Below are positions 1 to 11,135 of a stretch of 64,000 bases of DNA, in pieces. Each line of letters begins with the position of its first letter. Position 1 is the first letter of the stretch. Origin of the DNA: Hericium rajendrae (Eukaryota; Basidiomycota; Agaricomycetes; Russulales; Hericiaceae); NCBI GenBank assembly GCA_033439255.1, contig CM065881.1:2790001-2854000 (forward strand), written 5' to 3'. The translations under genes were made by a program, and so were the position numbers. A model generated the notes under the pieces. That model was not told where the DNA came from. It did no database searches and worked only from the letters and a program-made list of their open reading frames with translations.

Positions 1-310
1 CTATATAACCACGTGCGCGAAACATAGCCATCTGTATGCATGCTTTATCTCATGGCCTCGTCGGTCATCAGAAGTACAGCTCAACGTTCGTCGATGCAAA
101 ATTAGCTTGGATGCTAGTTAGATTGCCAAGCATAGAACTCGTAAATTACAAACATGTAGTGCGGATGTGCGTGCAGATTCAGTGCGATGGATGTAATGTC
201 AGATCAGCAAGGACAAATGATAGAAAAATCGGGCAGGCAGCAGAGGCCTCTAGATGCGGTTGATTACCGATGGGAAGATCCTGCACCGTGGGCGCGATTT
301 AATCTCTCAT
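1..310. other. Flank with no supported gene
   Basis: Short reading frames occur here but none has recognisable similarity, splice support or fungal-like composition. This is the downstream side of the leftward TMEM170-like gene and presumably holds its 3' untranslated region. I see nothing else in it. Confidence 0.5.
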
Positions 311-1143
311 TCAAGGGAAAGCAGAAAGAGGAAGCGCAACATACCCCAGTACACCCGTACACGTGATAATCAGTGCCCATACGAAGGCACCCACCTGCGC
401 GCAATCATCGCCGTCAGTACAAAATAAGTTTGAGGGAACAGAACGCAGCACGTACGTCGAGACGTTGAACTTTCCAGCGGCGTACAGCGCGGCGAGGAGG
501 TAGCCCACGACGACGCTCCCGAGAAGGGCGGATGCGACGTCCGCGGCGAAGAACACGAACAGCACGAGCAACGCGTACGTGTAGCGCGTGCGGCGCTCGT
601 TTGGCTGGTGCGGGCGGGCCACGAACGGGATTAACGGCGCGGGCGGTCTGTAGCTATCGGAGGAAGACGCTGGGGGCGTGGGCACGTGTGGGGAGGTGGG
701 TGAATGCGGGGCGAGGAAGACTGTGTGCGGTAGCGGGGGTGCGGGGAGGGCGCACGGCGCGAACTTATAGGGGTCAGAGGAATCGGTAGCGAGGGTTCTT
801 TCGCTCTGTGCTTGGTGACGCTTTTGGGGGGCCGTGGGGGATGGCGTAACCGGTAGGGAGGGAAAGCGAGGTTGAAGAAGGCGTAGATGCCGGCGAAGAG
901 GAAGAGGGGCGAATGGAAGATGAGGGTCCAGTAGAAGGTGAAGCGAAATACGTCTGGTGTGATGGTCCCAGTCAGCTATCCCATCAAGGACACCAAGCGC
1001 ACCCGCTGCGTACCATTTGCATTGGAGAGATAATGCCCGCCGCGGCGGATTGGAGGGCGGTGCTCGAAATCGATGACCTCGAGCGTCGGGTTGTATAGTG
1101 AAGGGAAGGTGGGTACGGGATGCGGCTGCCCTGTGGTAGTCAT
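311..1143 (-). CDS. TMEM170-like multi-pass membrane protein
   Basis: Small integral membrane protein resembling the TMEM170 family, whose animal members shape ER and nuclear-envelope membranes; the role here is inferred only from family. From the ATG at 1143 the first exon encodes an N-terminal soluble stretch ending near [12 protein letters not shown] 60-bp intron (954-1013) follows. Exon 2 carries the first membrane segment ([20 protein letters not shown]). A proline/serine-rich loop follows, then a long hydrophobic pair ([20 protein letters not shown] onward to [12 protein letters not shown]). A 57-bp intron with a TACTGAC branch point separates this from the last segment ([20 protein letters not shown]). 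Between exon 2 and the second hydrophobic block the open frame changes, so there is either an intron I could not place or a one-base error in the loop. The order and spacing of segments fit TMEM170. The exact loop sequence is unsure. Confidence 0.7.
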
Positions 1144-2006
1144 GACCTCGCAAAGCCCTTGCAGACAATGCTATCTGCTTGTGTACATGAGAAAGATCTG
1201 GAGCAAGAAACGCTCGAAGGTAAGTCACTGCACTGACTGTTAGGGGACCTTGGAAGAGTTGACGCGGAGGAGCGAGCCAGAAGGAGATCTTACCTAAAAA
1301 CGTATGTCGTTCTCGACACGTGCATGCGGCGCGTCGCGTGAGCTGCGGTCGTGTTGTCTCTTTCCAACAAGAAAACAAAGAAATGAATACATAAAACCAA
1401 AATAAAAGGAGGAGAAGGCTGGGGTATTACCCCACTCAGATAGCAACTATGTCGGACCTTTCAGCCGGCTCGAGTTCTACTCTGAGACCTTAGCCAGGAG
1501 TGGTAGTTCCTGGGTTCGAGGGGACACTACGATGAGTAGCGTGGGCTCTGTCAAATCTTTTTTATGCGAGTACCCGCTTAACCCCCCTGAGTGGCTGATC
1601 TGGGGCTGATTCGAACCCGGGACCTTCATGCCGTTAAGCAGAGAGGTGCCGTATTGCAGACCGGGAAGCATGGTGCCACTAAGCCATGCTCGCCCTTCTA
1701 ATATTATATTTACCATTCAAAGTATAAACAATCATTATCAACCATGTGCAGATATTTCTGTCCACAAAGGCCATACTATGAGACACGAGAGAGACGAATT
1801 CCTTGGCTCGCCTGATAAAAGAAAGGAACCAAGACTCTGACGAAACCAAGGGGGAAACCAAGGGGGTTCAGTCTCCGACTGACGGGGCAACGTGCGCTGT
1901 GAATCCAGATTCGCCATTCACGTAAAGAAACGCCTCATATCCTCAAACACGATCATATTAGCTATAGATGGTGCTAGTGATATACAGAGGATATAGAGGA
2001 AGAAAT
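1144..2006. other. Intergenic region holding the SINE-like repeat
   Basis: Lies between the start of the TMEM170-like gene and the stop of the Notchless gene. Apart from the SINE-like element, I see only AT-rich sequence, presumably the TMEM170-like promoter and the Notchless 3' untranslated region. Confidence 0.5.
1400..1692 (-). repeat. tRNA-derived SINE-like element
   Basis: Read on the minus strand, the left end has an RNA polymerase III A-box match (TGGCTTAGTGG, 1676-1686) and a B-box match (GGTTCGAATC, 1608-1617). The two starts are about 69 bp apart, within the range of a tRNA-like head with an extra insert. The body downstream contains a short A-rich run, a self-complementary stretch around AACTACCACTCCTGG, the small palindrome GGGGTAATACCCC and a T-rich tail. 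The acceptor and T-arm positions do not pair as a working tRNA, so I call it a SINE-like head rather than a tRNA gene. I found no convincing target-site duplication. Borders are approximate. Confidence 0.5.
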
Positions 2007-4038
2007 CTAGTTCTTCCAGCTGTGAGGATGAGAAAAAGGTCAGTCAGGCTCAGGAAATGCGATCGAAAAATACAGACATTTTGACAGTGCGATCGCGGCC
2101 GCCGCTCACGATCTTGTCCGCAACGAAGTCGACGCAGTAGACCTCGTCCGTATGTCCCGGCAGGTCATTTTTGATTTTGTAGGTCTTGAGATCCCAGACC
2201 TGCACCACAAAACACCACAATCAGCATCATCAACACCAGTACAGACTGCAAAGTTCGTACTTTGAGCGTGGTGTCCTTGCTCGCGCTCACGAGCAGCCGC
2301 GAGTCGGCGGACCACGTCAGCCGATAGACCGCGCCGATGTGCCCGCGCAGCGTCGCGACGAACTTCCCCGTGCGCCCCTCCCACACGCGCACGCTGTTGT
2401 CCCACGCGGCGCTCGCGGCCCAGCGGCCGTCCGGGCTGAACGCGACGTGCGACACCTGGCGCTGGTGCCCCGTCAGGCGCGCGAGGGGCTTCAGTTTTCC
2501 GCCGTTCGCAGCCGCCTGCTCGGATGCGGCGACCGCGCTCGTACGCGAGGGAAAGAGCGACCAGAGGAAGAGCGTGTGGTCGTCGGAGCCGGAGATCAGT
2601 GTCTCGGCGTTGGCGGAAACGAGGGCGTTGTAGCGGGCGAGCGCCCAGGCTTGTGCTGGACGCTGCACTAAGTCATCGTGGTTCCATCGTGGAAAAGAAT
2701 GCGACATTACCTTCTTCGTCGGATGATGGGCGTTTGCCTGTATGGTCGAAGGGCCCTGTCCGAAGGATGAAGTCGGCGTTCAAGGCCAGCGTCGTAACCC
2801 AATGGGCATGGTCTTGGAGAATGTGGTAGAGTTTGCCCTAGAATACGAGATAGTCAGTAAAGGTCAATTTTCAGCCCAAAGATACCATACCCCATTTGCA
2901 TCCCAAATGCGTACGGTTCGGTCGGACGATGCTGTGTACAACACGCCTTTCCCGCCGACACCCCCTCCGCCCCATCGCACAACATTGACGCTGGCAGTAT
3001 GACCACCCAATGTGTACTCGACCCTGCGGGTGAGCAAGGACCAGACACGCACCGTGCCATCTTTTGAAGACGATGCGAGACGAGGTGAGGCGGCGTTGCT
3101 GCAATGGAAAATGAACATTCCGTTTATGCAATCGCGTGCACAAAGATACGCACAGATGTATAGGCTCCCATGCCAGTGATGTTATCCATTTCGTATGGCC
3201 TTTGAGAGCGTCTCCGATGGGTTTGCCCGTTTTCGGATCCCATATTCGAACCTGAAGCACCCTGTCACCCAGTGATCGATGATCTGGCTCCTGCAATACT
3301 CACATGGTTGTCATGCCCGCCCGTTGCCAGTTTTCTCTCCATGGCCTCCCATTCCACACACAGAACCCATCCTCTGTGACCGGACAACGTATGTGAAGGC
3401 AATTCGGTGTTCAGATCCCAAAGCCGCGCAGTGTTGTCTCCCGAGCCGGTTGCAAGCAAATTTCCCGTCGGAGAAAAGGCTGCGCACAATATGGGGGACG
3501 TGTGGCCTGTCAACAGTCCACGGTCAGCGAGGATCTGACTGATCTACATGAAATGAAACGTACCGGAAAGGGTGGAAGAACATCTCGTCGCGGGACGCAC
3601 GCGGAAGACAGACTGTGGAGAGCAGCGCACGACAAAGACGTCCTCGGGCGTGAATGCCTGCGAGGGATGCGCGAGCACGTCTGCTTCGATGGATTTTGAG
3701 ATCACGACTCTCGAAGGTTCCGCTCCCGTCTGCGCATCCGAAGGCAGGTCGATATGGAACTGGAAGGGAACAGGTTCCTCATCCTTCACTAGTGTCAGAG
3801 CATTGATATCCCGATGCTAAAAGAGAGCGCACCTTTATAGAGAGTTTGTTGACCAGGACTTGCAGATCCTCTCTGAAGACATTTGCGGGCAAATTGACGG
3901 GGGTGCTAGGGATGAGCCGTCATCTTCTGAGACGAACTGGACTACGATGTTCGGTGACGGCTTTGATAGTTCTGGCTCGGGCTCAGGGATGCCATGGTAG
4001 ACCTTCTGGCGTTTCGGAGGTGGTAGAAGGGTGGCCAT
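2007..4038 (-). CDS. NLE1: Notchless / Rsa4, WD40 ribosome assembly factor
   Basis: WD40 protein of the Notchless/Rsa4 family. In eukaryotes it joins the pre-60S particle and is remodelled by the AAA ATPase Rea1/Midasin. The start at 4038 gives MATLLPPPKRQKVYHG. The N-terminal NLE domain follows (NIVVQFVSEDDG, later VNLPANVF and DLQVLVNKLSIK, then DEEPVPFQFHIDLPS). The rest is an eight-bladed propeller with clear repeats, such as GHTSPILCAAFSPTGNLLA, GSGDNTARLWD, GGHDNHVRIWDPKTGKPI, SSKDGTVRVWS, SSDRTVRIWD and SASKDTTLKVWDLKTYKI. The last exon is tiny: a roughly 50-bp intron splits the final blade so that it ends in RTVKIWKN with the stop at 2007-2009, the expected family ending. One anomaly is that the NLE domain needs one extra base in the run of five G at 3899-3903 to stay in frame. 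In an essential, otherwise well-conserved gene I take this as a sequence error. Confidence 0.93.
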
Positions 4039-5137
4039 GTTGCTCGAGAATCTCATTCTCAAAATTCGTACTTACACCCATCTTATCATCCGGATTAGGC
4101 AAGTGTTGCCTAATCAGACTTGTGGCAAGTAACCGCGATCACTCTGACGGTCGCCGGTGCTCCTTGAGTGCAGGACCTTGACTTTGTTACTTTCTTACCT
4201 TGCAGTTCATCGCGCAACGCAGCTTCGGGCGCATCATCTGTGTCAGAAATTGAGCGTTTCGTGGAATGTTCTTTATTATCTCCTGCAACGATGGTACATT
4301 CATGATCGTACATATAAAGTTGAATCTCCACCGTGCCCTTCCTTGTCGATAAGCAGCATAGCCAGGTAAATCTTGCCATACTCGACCGGTCACCAAATAT
4401 TGTTTTGATGGTCCTCGCTTTGGAATCTCTCCTCGTCGTTATCCACACATGCATTTCTATTGTGAAGTACTGAGTCTGCCCGCTTTCGAAATAATATTTG
4501 GCCGACGTCGGAAGCGACCGACTTCTTGATATCAACATCATAATGCGACGCCGTCAAGTGGGCGTCAGACCCATGTGGGTCCAAAACATGCTACAAAAAA
4601 TGGGACAGCAATACAAACGAAGAGGCACAACGATACAGAGAGGGCGAACATGCAGGTACGGAAAGCAGCCGAAAGAGCGTGCAGTGACAGCAATGGGAGC
4701 GACGAAGTAGGCAGCAAGAGGCCGTTGAATTTTCGAGTTAAAAACCGCGCGAGAGTCCAAGGAGCAGATGAATCCGGAGCAGAGATATAGAACAACACGA
4801 TAGCAGTACAGCTAAGAAAGTTTGAAGCGTGCGAAGAGTGACGAGCGTGCGAAGGGACGAATGTGAAGTCTATAAAAATACAAGGAGCAATGAGATGGCC
4901 AGTGGTATAAGCTCCAGAGCAACGGTGAATGATATTTGATGACAGTTTTCATGGTCCAAGGAAAGAATAAGTGACGGGAAGACTTCATGAAGAATGCAGT
5001 TTGATGACGACGAGAGCAAGCGATCAGAGAGCAAGGATAGAGCAGAGTACAGGATAACGAAGCCGGACGAGAGCAGGCTTGAATCATGGAGGTATGTTGA
5101 AGCGTTTTGTTGGATATTGAAGTTTGTCGTTTGTCGT
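4039..5137. other. Intergenic, no supported gene
   Basis: About 1.1 kb between the Notchless start and the stop of the next leftward gene. It should include the Notchless promoter. Several frames of 60-140 codons exist on both strands, but they overlap each other, show no known motif and have no splice continuity. I see no repeat or RNA gene. Confidence 0.5.
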
Positions 5138-7057
5138 TTAGTTCCACCTGCCATCCCAGTTCCAATTCCTTCCGCCCACCAGCAGCAACTCGTCGTCGCT
5201 TTCATCCATCCCGACATCCATCCCAACGTCATCGATCATGTCAATTCGCTTGCGCACAGCAGGCGGGATCCGCGTCTTCTGTGCAGGTGCAGGCAGGCGT
5301 GACTCGATGTCGATAGGAGATTTGAGCAGATCAAGTGGGTCATCAGAGTCTGGGCTATCGTCGCGACTAGGAGCAGAGACAGGCGAAACAGTTGGCTCGG
5401 AATTCACGCGGGTGAGCGTCGGTGGGTGACTTGATCGGATAGTCCCAGAACGAGTACGCATATATCCGGCTGGTACACTGGGAGCAGCAGCCATGGTCGC
5501 TTGAGCGAGCCCGTCGCTTGTCTTCTGTCCGAAGTCCGAAGCACGAATGGTCCCTGCACGATCGCGCCGACGGCTCTTAGGCGCCAGGCTCTCCAGAGGG
5601 CGAATGTCACCAGGAAGCTCCTCACTACCGAGAGACCGTGACCGTTGGGGCGCGGCGAGCGCATGGCTCGCGGGACTTCTATCTAAAAAGCAGATTCCGA
5701 TGATGAGTAACAAAATCGGGCATATATGCGTGCCGGAGAATGTTAGAGGGGTGCGATAAATTGAAGAATACATACCGCATATGTCCATGCTGCCTAGCAT
5801 GCCTGTGAGCTCCGCGGCAGGGCTGGAGCAAGGCGTCGTGACGACCTTTGCCGTAGGGGATAGACGGAAAGCAGGAGAACCAGGGGCGCCCTTGATGGCA
5901 GCAAGGGGAACCAGATCTTGAACTCGAGTCAGACCATAAGACAGTGCGGCCGTCGTCGAGTCAGCGAAAGTACTCGAAAAAATACTATCCCGACTGTAGT
6001 GGACGACAGTTCGACGGTGAGCAGCAGAGTGGATAGAGTCAGAGAGAGATTCCTGCATTAAAACGTCTCCGTTGATGTCCATCTCGGGTGAATTAGGTGC
6101 ACTAGGTGTTCCTTCGTTCTGAGGAATCGTCACGTCTGGACTTCTGAAGAATGGCGTCGATTCTGCCTGAGGATGGTCGCCATAGAACGCGGCAGTTTCA
6201 AAACTCCAGTCTAGCAGCGGTGTCTGTGCAGGTAGGATGTTTCCGTCAAAAGGACTACGAGAGAGCGCTTTGGGTGGACGGAACCAGACTTCATCAGGGA
6301 GCTGATCGAAGGGGTTGCCGTTCAGCAGAGACATATGATCGTACGATGATGTCCTGCGAAGACCAAGCGGGGATTCGAGCATGTTTTGGGCGCGGGTAAC
6401 TTGGGGTTCGACAATCATGACGTTGTCATCGACACATTTGGCTTCGGAGAGCGTGCGGGCTTTGATATAGAAGGCGGGTTTCTTGGCTGTTTTCTTCTTC
6501 GGAGAATTTGCTTTGGATCCAGATCGGCTATGAAAAGGAGAAGCAAGGCTTTTCATTGAGGTCGAATTTTCTTTCAGGCTACGAGAGCTTGTGCGAGAGA
6601 GCATGCGGCGAGTCTTAGGTAAAGGAGAGAGCTGTTCTGTGATACCCGAGCGAGCTGAAGTGAAACCATTTTCTGGAGTCTTGGAGACAGGGGAGATGTT
6701 CTTGGGTGTTTGATAGGAGACAGAACTATGGATAGGAATCTGATAATCCGCAGGATGAGTAGAGGCAGAGAATGTGATGTCCGCTTCCAGGGTGTCCAGG
6801 GCCGGGGTCCTTTTCAATCGTTTTGTATTCCTGGCAGGTTCTGCGAGATCCTGTTCTTGATGCAAAGAGGAACGAGCGTCATTCGTAGTCTGTCGGGCAC
6901 GCTTTTTCATACGACGAGACATTTCTGAGCGAGGGATGTCTTCTCTGTCCGTGTCACGCAGGGGAGAAGACATAGAGACCGCGTTTTGCTGAGCCATACG
7001 TTTCTTCCTGTGCAGATATGTCGTAGCTGGTCTACTGGATGTGTGGGCCGTAGACAT
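5138..7057 (-). CDS. Hypothetical disordered protein, Ser/Pro-rich
   Basis: I do not recognise this protein. From the ATG at 7057 a nearly continuous frame encodes a basic, serine- and proline-rich, mostly disordered protein. It has an Arg/Lys-rich N-terminus (SRRMKKRARQ) and many possible phosphorylation sites of the SP/TP type. A more ordered-looking middle block contains NPFDQLPDEVWFRPPKALSR, then LLDWSFETAAFYG. The C-terminus is acidic (DDVGMDVGMDESDDELLLVG) and ends in an asparagine/tryptophan patch just before the stop at 5138. An in-frame GT-AG intron with no stop lies near 5690-5770, after SMDIC; removing it restores DRSPASHAL. Composition suggests a nuclear regulatory or scaffold protein, but that is inference. 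The gene is divergent from the coiled-coil gene at 7355, with 297 bp between start codons. Confidence 0.75.
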   Translation of the reverse strand: MSTAHTSSRPATTYLHRKKRMAQQNAVSMSSPLRDTDREDIPRSEMSRRMKKRARQTTNDARSSLHQEQDLAEPARNTKRLKRTPALDTLEADITFSASTHPADYQIPIHSSVSYQTPKNISPVSKTPENGFTSARSGITEQLSPLPKTRRMLSRTSSRSLKENSTSMKSLASPFHSRSGSKANSPKKKTAKKPAFYIKARTLSEAKCVDDNVMIVEPQVTRAQNMLESPLGLRRTSSYDHMSLLNGNPFDQLPDEVWFRPPKALSRSPFDGNILPAQTPLLDWSFETAAFYGDHPQAESTPFFRSPDVTIPQNEGTPSAPNSPEMDINGDVLMQESLSDSIHSAAHRRTVVHYSRDSIFSSTFADSTTAALSYGLTRVQDLVPLAAIKGAPGSPAFRLSPTAKVVTTPCSSPAAELTGMLGSMDICGMYSSIYRTPLTFSGTHICPILLLIIGICFLDRSPASHALAAPQRSRSLGSEELPGDIRPLESLAPKSRRRDRAGTIRASDFGQKTSDGLAQATMAAAPSVPAGYMRTRSGTIRSSHPPTLTRVNSEPTVSPVSAPSRDDSPDSDDPLDLLKSPIDIESRLPAPAQKTRIPPAVRKRIDMIDDVGMDVGMDESDDELLLVGGRNWNWDGRWN

Positions 7058-7354
7058 GGGGGAAACGATGGGCGACGGTGGGCGACGGAAAGCAAAGCGC
7101 GTCGAGGGTCGTGGGAGAAGCGGGGAGCGCGTACCTGGTCACGGGTGTGTTATGTAAGCGGTCGCGTCGTCATATGTGGTTGCTCCCAGCCAGCGGTGTT
7201 GCGGCTACGGTCTTTATGCTTCAGCTCTGACTTCAAGCCTCTATATCCTCCTCCTCCTGCCATCCACTCTCAGCTACTCTTGCTGCTGGTCTTTCCTTTA
7301 CTTTCAACGTGGGAACGTGGTTTGTCAATAATCCATTACCTGCCACTGCTCAGG
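7058..7354. promoter_or_regulatory. Shared divergent promoter region
   Basis: These 297 bp separate the start codons of two genes transcribed away from each other, so both promoters must lie here or overlap. The side towards 7355 is rich in CT tracts (about 7225-7300), typical of fungal promoters without a strong TATA box. No specific factor site is claimed. Confidence 0.5.
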
Positions 7355-10028
7355 ATGGTTGTCACTCGCAGAGCGCCTGCAGCACCCACTTCGCGCATCA
7401 ACTCTTCCCAGGCAATTCCCCGAACCGCTCCTCCAAAGGGAAAAGCATCATCCTCTGACTATGTCCCGAGTCCGCTAGCGAACGGACAGTCAAATAAAAC
7501 AGCATCTCATGAATCAACGGGGATGATGATGGCTCGCGTGACGCGGTACGTGGCCATATTTGTTGCTGCATGAAAGTCATGTTTTGGTGATTTCAACGGC
7601 ATCCATTGTGTTAGCAGCGCACAAATGGGAGGACAGTATTTACTAATTTGCTGTCTTTGCAGGATGACCGGCCAAAGAAGGGCCAAAAGGACAAGTCGAA
7701 ATTAAAATCAAAGAAAAGTGGAAAAGTATGATTTTTTTCCGAAGTTCGAATTCATCAACTAACGAGATATAGAAACGGAAAGGCAAAGGTGCAACTCTCG
7801 CCGACGTGCTGCTCCGCTATCTCCTGCTCTTTTCACCATTTATTCTTTGGCCGTCTGTCCTTCGGACGTCAAGTTACAATCCCCTGTGTGCCGTGGTCTG
7901 TCCGAATATCGTCGCCTAGTCTTGGAACCTTATATTCTGCCTACTATCAATGCCGCCCTCACGCATCCCTCAATTGCCCCTCATATACAGCGTATAAAGC
8001 CTTACACTGATCGCGCCGTGGAAATTGCGACGCCTATAGTCATCCGCACACAAGAGGAATGGCAGACACGAGTTGTTCCTCAGTGGCGAAAGCGCGTTAT
8101 CCCCCAGTACAAAGCATACGTCGTTCCCCAGTTGGATCGCATGTATACCAACTTTGCGCCTTATCTTGCCGTTGTGGATCGGGAGTACGAGAAATACCTT
8201 GGACCGTATTTGCGTCGTGCGGTTGCCTTGACCAATCCGCGCGGAGCAGATGGCTGAGCCGTATGTCCTCCTGGCCATCAATAAGACGTATCAAGGCTGG
8301 AACAAAGCCAAACCGTATACTGGACCGATCATTTACCGTATCAGACTCGCTCTGAAGCACCTTCTCCTCTTCCTGCAAGCCAAGCGCCGACAGTTTGTGG
8401 ACCCGCATGTTGCGAAGATTTGGGAGCGAGTTCTCGAGCTGAGCAAGATATCGCCTCCTGCGAAGTCTACTCCCACAGTTGCCGCCGAGGAGCCGTCACC
8501 TTCTCCGGAGGGCGCCCCCTCTGCCCCTTTGACCCGTATTCAAACCGTTATGGATGAAGAGCCCGCGGATCCATCTCCTGAAGCCGAGCCCACCGAAACA
8601 ATTGTTTCACCGATTGAGGTTGTGGAGACCGCAAGCAACTCTACCATTGCTTCAGCTTCTGCCGAAACCGTCAGTCCTGCTTCATCAGCGCCAACGAGCT
8701 TCGTCCATGTGGTATCCTCTTCCAGTGTCGCGGCTCCAGAATCGTCAATAATTGCGGAAACCCCTACAATCGCGGCTTCCGAAACTTCGGTGGTAGTCTC
8801 CCCCTCCGTCGTCTCAGAGGAAGATATCGACCTCGATGCTTTCGCCGCCGATCTTGGCCTGAATGATGAAGAAGTCATGGATCCTGAACCAGAGGCGTCC
8901 GAAGCTGTTCCCCCCCTCCAGCTATGTCAGAGGAAGAAATTGAGGAAGCGCGCCGGCTCAAGGCGATCGAAACTGCTGAGAAACGCCACGAGCTCACATC
9001 GCGTCATACGGACTGGGAGGAGAAGCTGGAGGCCTTGATCAAAGACAGCAAGAAGACACTGCGAAAGCGCCTGGTTGCGCTGCGCAAGGAGGCCGTGGCG
9101 GAATTGAAATCTTCCCTGCTGATCAGGAAGACGGTTGACGAGCTCACCGCCGAAGCTGAAAAGTTCCTGAGAGGCGCGGAAGCGTACATCAAGAACTTGC
9201 AGAAGGACACGGGCAAGGGAGGCGAGCGGCTCACTCTGTGGACTCGGGTTATCGAGAGAATCGAGAACAAGTTCTTCGACCTCTTGAAGAACACTGAGGC
9301 CCTCATGGACAAATGGACCAACGAATACATTGTCAAGGAACAGAATGAAGTAAGACTTGTGCATTTTTCGCGTGATATGGCCCTGACAGCTCTCAACCAG
9401 GTAAACATAATTACCGAGGAGGTCAAGGACCTAGCGGAGAACGCCCAGGCCGACATAGGCATGGACTATGTCTGGCTGGACGACGTCACGTACCAAGATT
9501 GGCAGCGCTACCATGACCTCCTCCGCAGTAAGCCTTTTTACGCTCTCAAATAGCACAAGTGTAATTGACGCCTATATAGTGAGTGACAACTTGACTGCCT
9601 ATGCTATCTCCGTGCAGGATGGCTCGCATCCGTCTCCGCCCATCAATCCTGTTCCTGCGGCGGTCCAAGAACTGCAGTCGGAAATCGAGGATATTATCCT
9701 GGACTTCGAGACCCGTCTGGATGAAATCAAGCGCAAGGGTGATCGTGCCTTGGGTGCCGCCCCTGGTGACGAGGGTACGGCCTCGGAAAGCGCCTCTGAC
9801 CCTGAGATGTCCATTCTCCCCGTCCCCGAAGAGTCGGTGAATGGAGATGCCGCCGCCAAATCAGCGCCATTCGTTGGACGCGGTAAGAAGGAGGTGGAGG
9901 ACGCGCTCCGTCGCGCCGCTGAGAAGATGGGCATCCATCATGCCAACTCGGAACAACCATTGGAAGGCTCCGAGGAGGGCGCTCAGACTCACGAGGCTGA
10001 GCCTGTGCATGTTCATGAGGAGTTGTGA
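7355..10028 (+). CDS. Coiled-coil protein, tentative SHE10-like family
   Basis: Conserved fungal protein with a basic lysine-rich N-terminus, one hydrophobic segment near 7820-7860 (LLRYLLL, then TIYSLAVCPSD) and a helical repeat region (EEWQTRVVPQWRKRVIPQYK). A long acidic Ser/Thr/Pro linker follows, then a C-terminal coiled coil (SEEEIEEARRLKAIETAEKR onward) with the conserved-looking block GMDYVWLDDVTYQDWQRYHD. The layout recalls the outer-spore-wall assembly family of yeast She10, an assignment from memory that I hold loosely. I see introns near 7546-7662, 7728-7772, 9351-9401 and 9529-9580; the last splices to MSDNLTAYAISVQDGS. The frame slips by one base at T4 (7830-7833), near 8225-8235 and at C7 (8910-8916). 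Conservation on both sides argues for sequence errors rather than a dead gene. Confidence 0.72.
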
Positions 10029-10897
10029 GGGTTGTCAACGCTATGCGTGGTGGACCTGGTTGGATTGCTATCATTGTGAGTTCCCTTGATCGCTCGAAGT
10101 ACGAGGCACTTTTTTGACTTTTTGGGTTCCAAAACTTCCCACAGAACGTTATTTCTCATTGATCATTGTCGTTACATATGCCGTATGCTGAAGGATTGCT
10201 GAACATGACCGTGCTACGTACACCGTATAGTGCCTGAGTAGCGCCCCGGAATACACTGGTTTGTTATAGGTTCTGAACGTCTGCTGTGTTCACGCTGTCG
10301 GAACTCATCGAAGACCTTTGAGTGCCTCGCTCTTGGATCTCGTTGCGAAGAGCAATTGATCACTAGGCTGAAGTGCATATACGCCGTGATATACGTGCCT
10401 CATGCACGGCGTCTGCTGGTCCATCTGAGATGTAACGGTACCAACGCCCACCCCACCAACGGATGGAAATGGCTGTGACTGCCTTCAGGTGCACAATGGG
10501 TCTTCCCAGCCCGCTCGCTGAGTTAACGCGCCAGCAAGAACCGCGACGTGAACCCATCATCTCGCTCCGCGCTCGCCCATGGGCACTACGGCACCGCCAA
10601 AGACCAGCGCCCGGCATGTGCACACGTACATCGCACAATTCGAAACCGCCGGAGCCGTCGCGCGAGCGCTACCGAAGCATCCGACCTGACACCAGTTGTT
10701 CCTGTCAGTCGACGTCCGGCATCGGGCTTCGATATCGATGATCATTCTTCGCTGACATTCTGGACACGGCACTCCATTTCAATCCACGCCGTTGACGCGC
10801 CGGGCGACTTCGAGGGCGATCTGTCTGCCTGTCCAAACATACTGACCTTCCTTTTCGGCTCCTCTCCGTCGTCGGCGGTCGCGCGACGTTTGATGCT

Positions 10898-10905
10898 TAT
10901 AAATA
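10898..10905 (+). promoter_or_regulatory. TATA-like box TATAAATA
   Basis: A good TATA consensus in otherwise GC-rich sequence, exactly 100 bp upstream of an ATG at 10998. It may drive the short frame there or an unrecognised transcript. Confidence 0.35.
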
Positions 10906-10997
10906 GGGAGCGCGCGCCAGGTTCTAACTCGAAAGTGCCAGGCTGAGCAGGCAGACTGCTGGGTGGATACGTTTAGCAACGCGACCATTAACACTGC

Positions 10998-11135
10998 ATG
11001 AAGACTCTTGGAGAAAGCTTTCATGCCGTGAGGCTGTCCGACGTCATCGGTCTGTCCACGGCGTGTTTCGTGCTGGCGGTGGCGTTCTGCCCCCACTTGG
11101 TGAAAAGCTGCATTCGTCATCGTCGCCGACGTTGA
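10998..11135 (+). CDS. Possible 45-residue membrane peptide
   Basis: A short frame beginning MKTLGESFHAVRLSDVIGLS and containing a hydrophobic stretch (IGLSTACFVLAVAFCPHLV) followed by a basic tail (RHRRRR). Such a layout could be a small membrane-anchored peptide or a first exon with a signal anchor. The support is the upstream TATA-like box and the coherent layout; I know no homologue. It may be chance. Confidence 0.25.
   Translation: MKTLGESFHAVRLSDVIGLSTACFVLAVAFCPHLVKSCIRHRRRR

Noticed and set aside
1608-1686. tRNA gene on the minus strand
   Set aside because: A and B boxes are present, but the acceptor and T-arm do not pair and no sensible anticodon arm forms. Better read as a SINE-like head.
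4110-4800. Overlapping minus-strand frames
   Set aside because: No motif, no consistent splice sites and several competing frames.
7355-10028. Pseudogene call for the SHE10-like gene
   Set aside because: Conserved sequence continues on both sides of each slip, and the same kind of slip occurs in essential genes.
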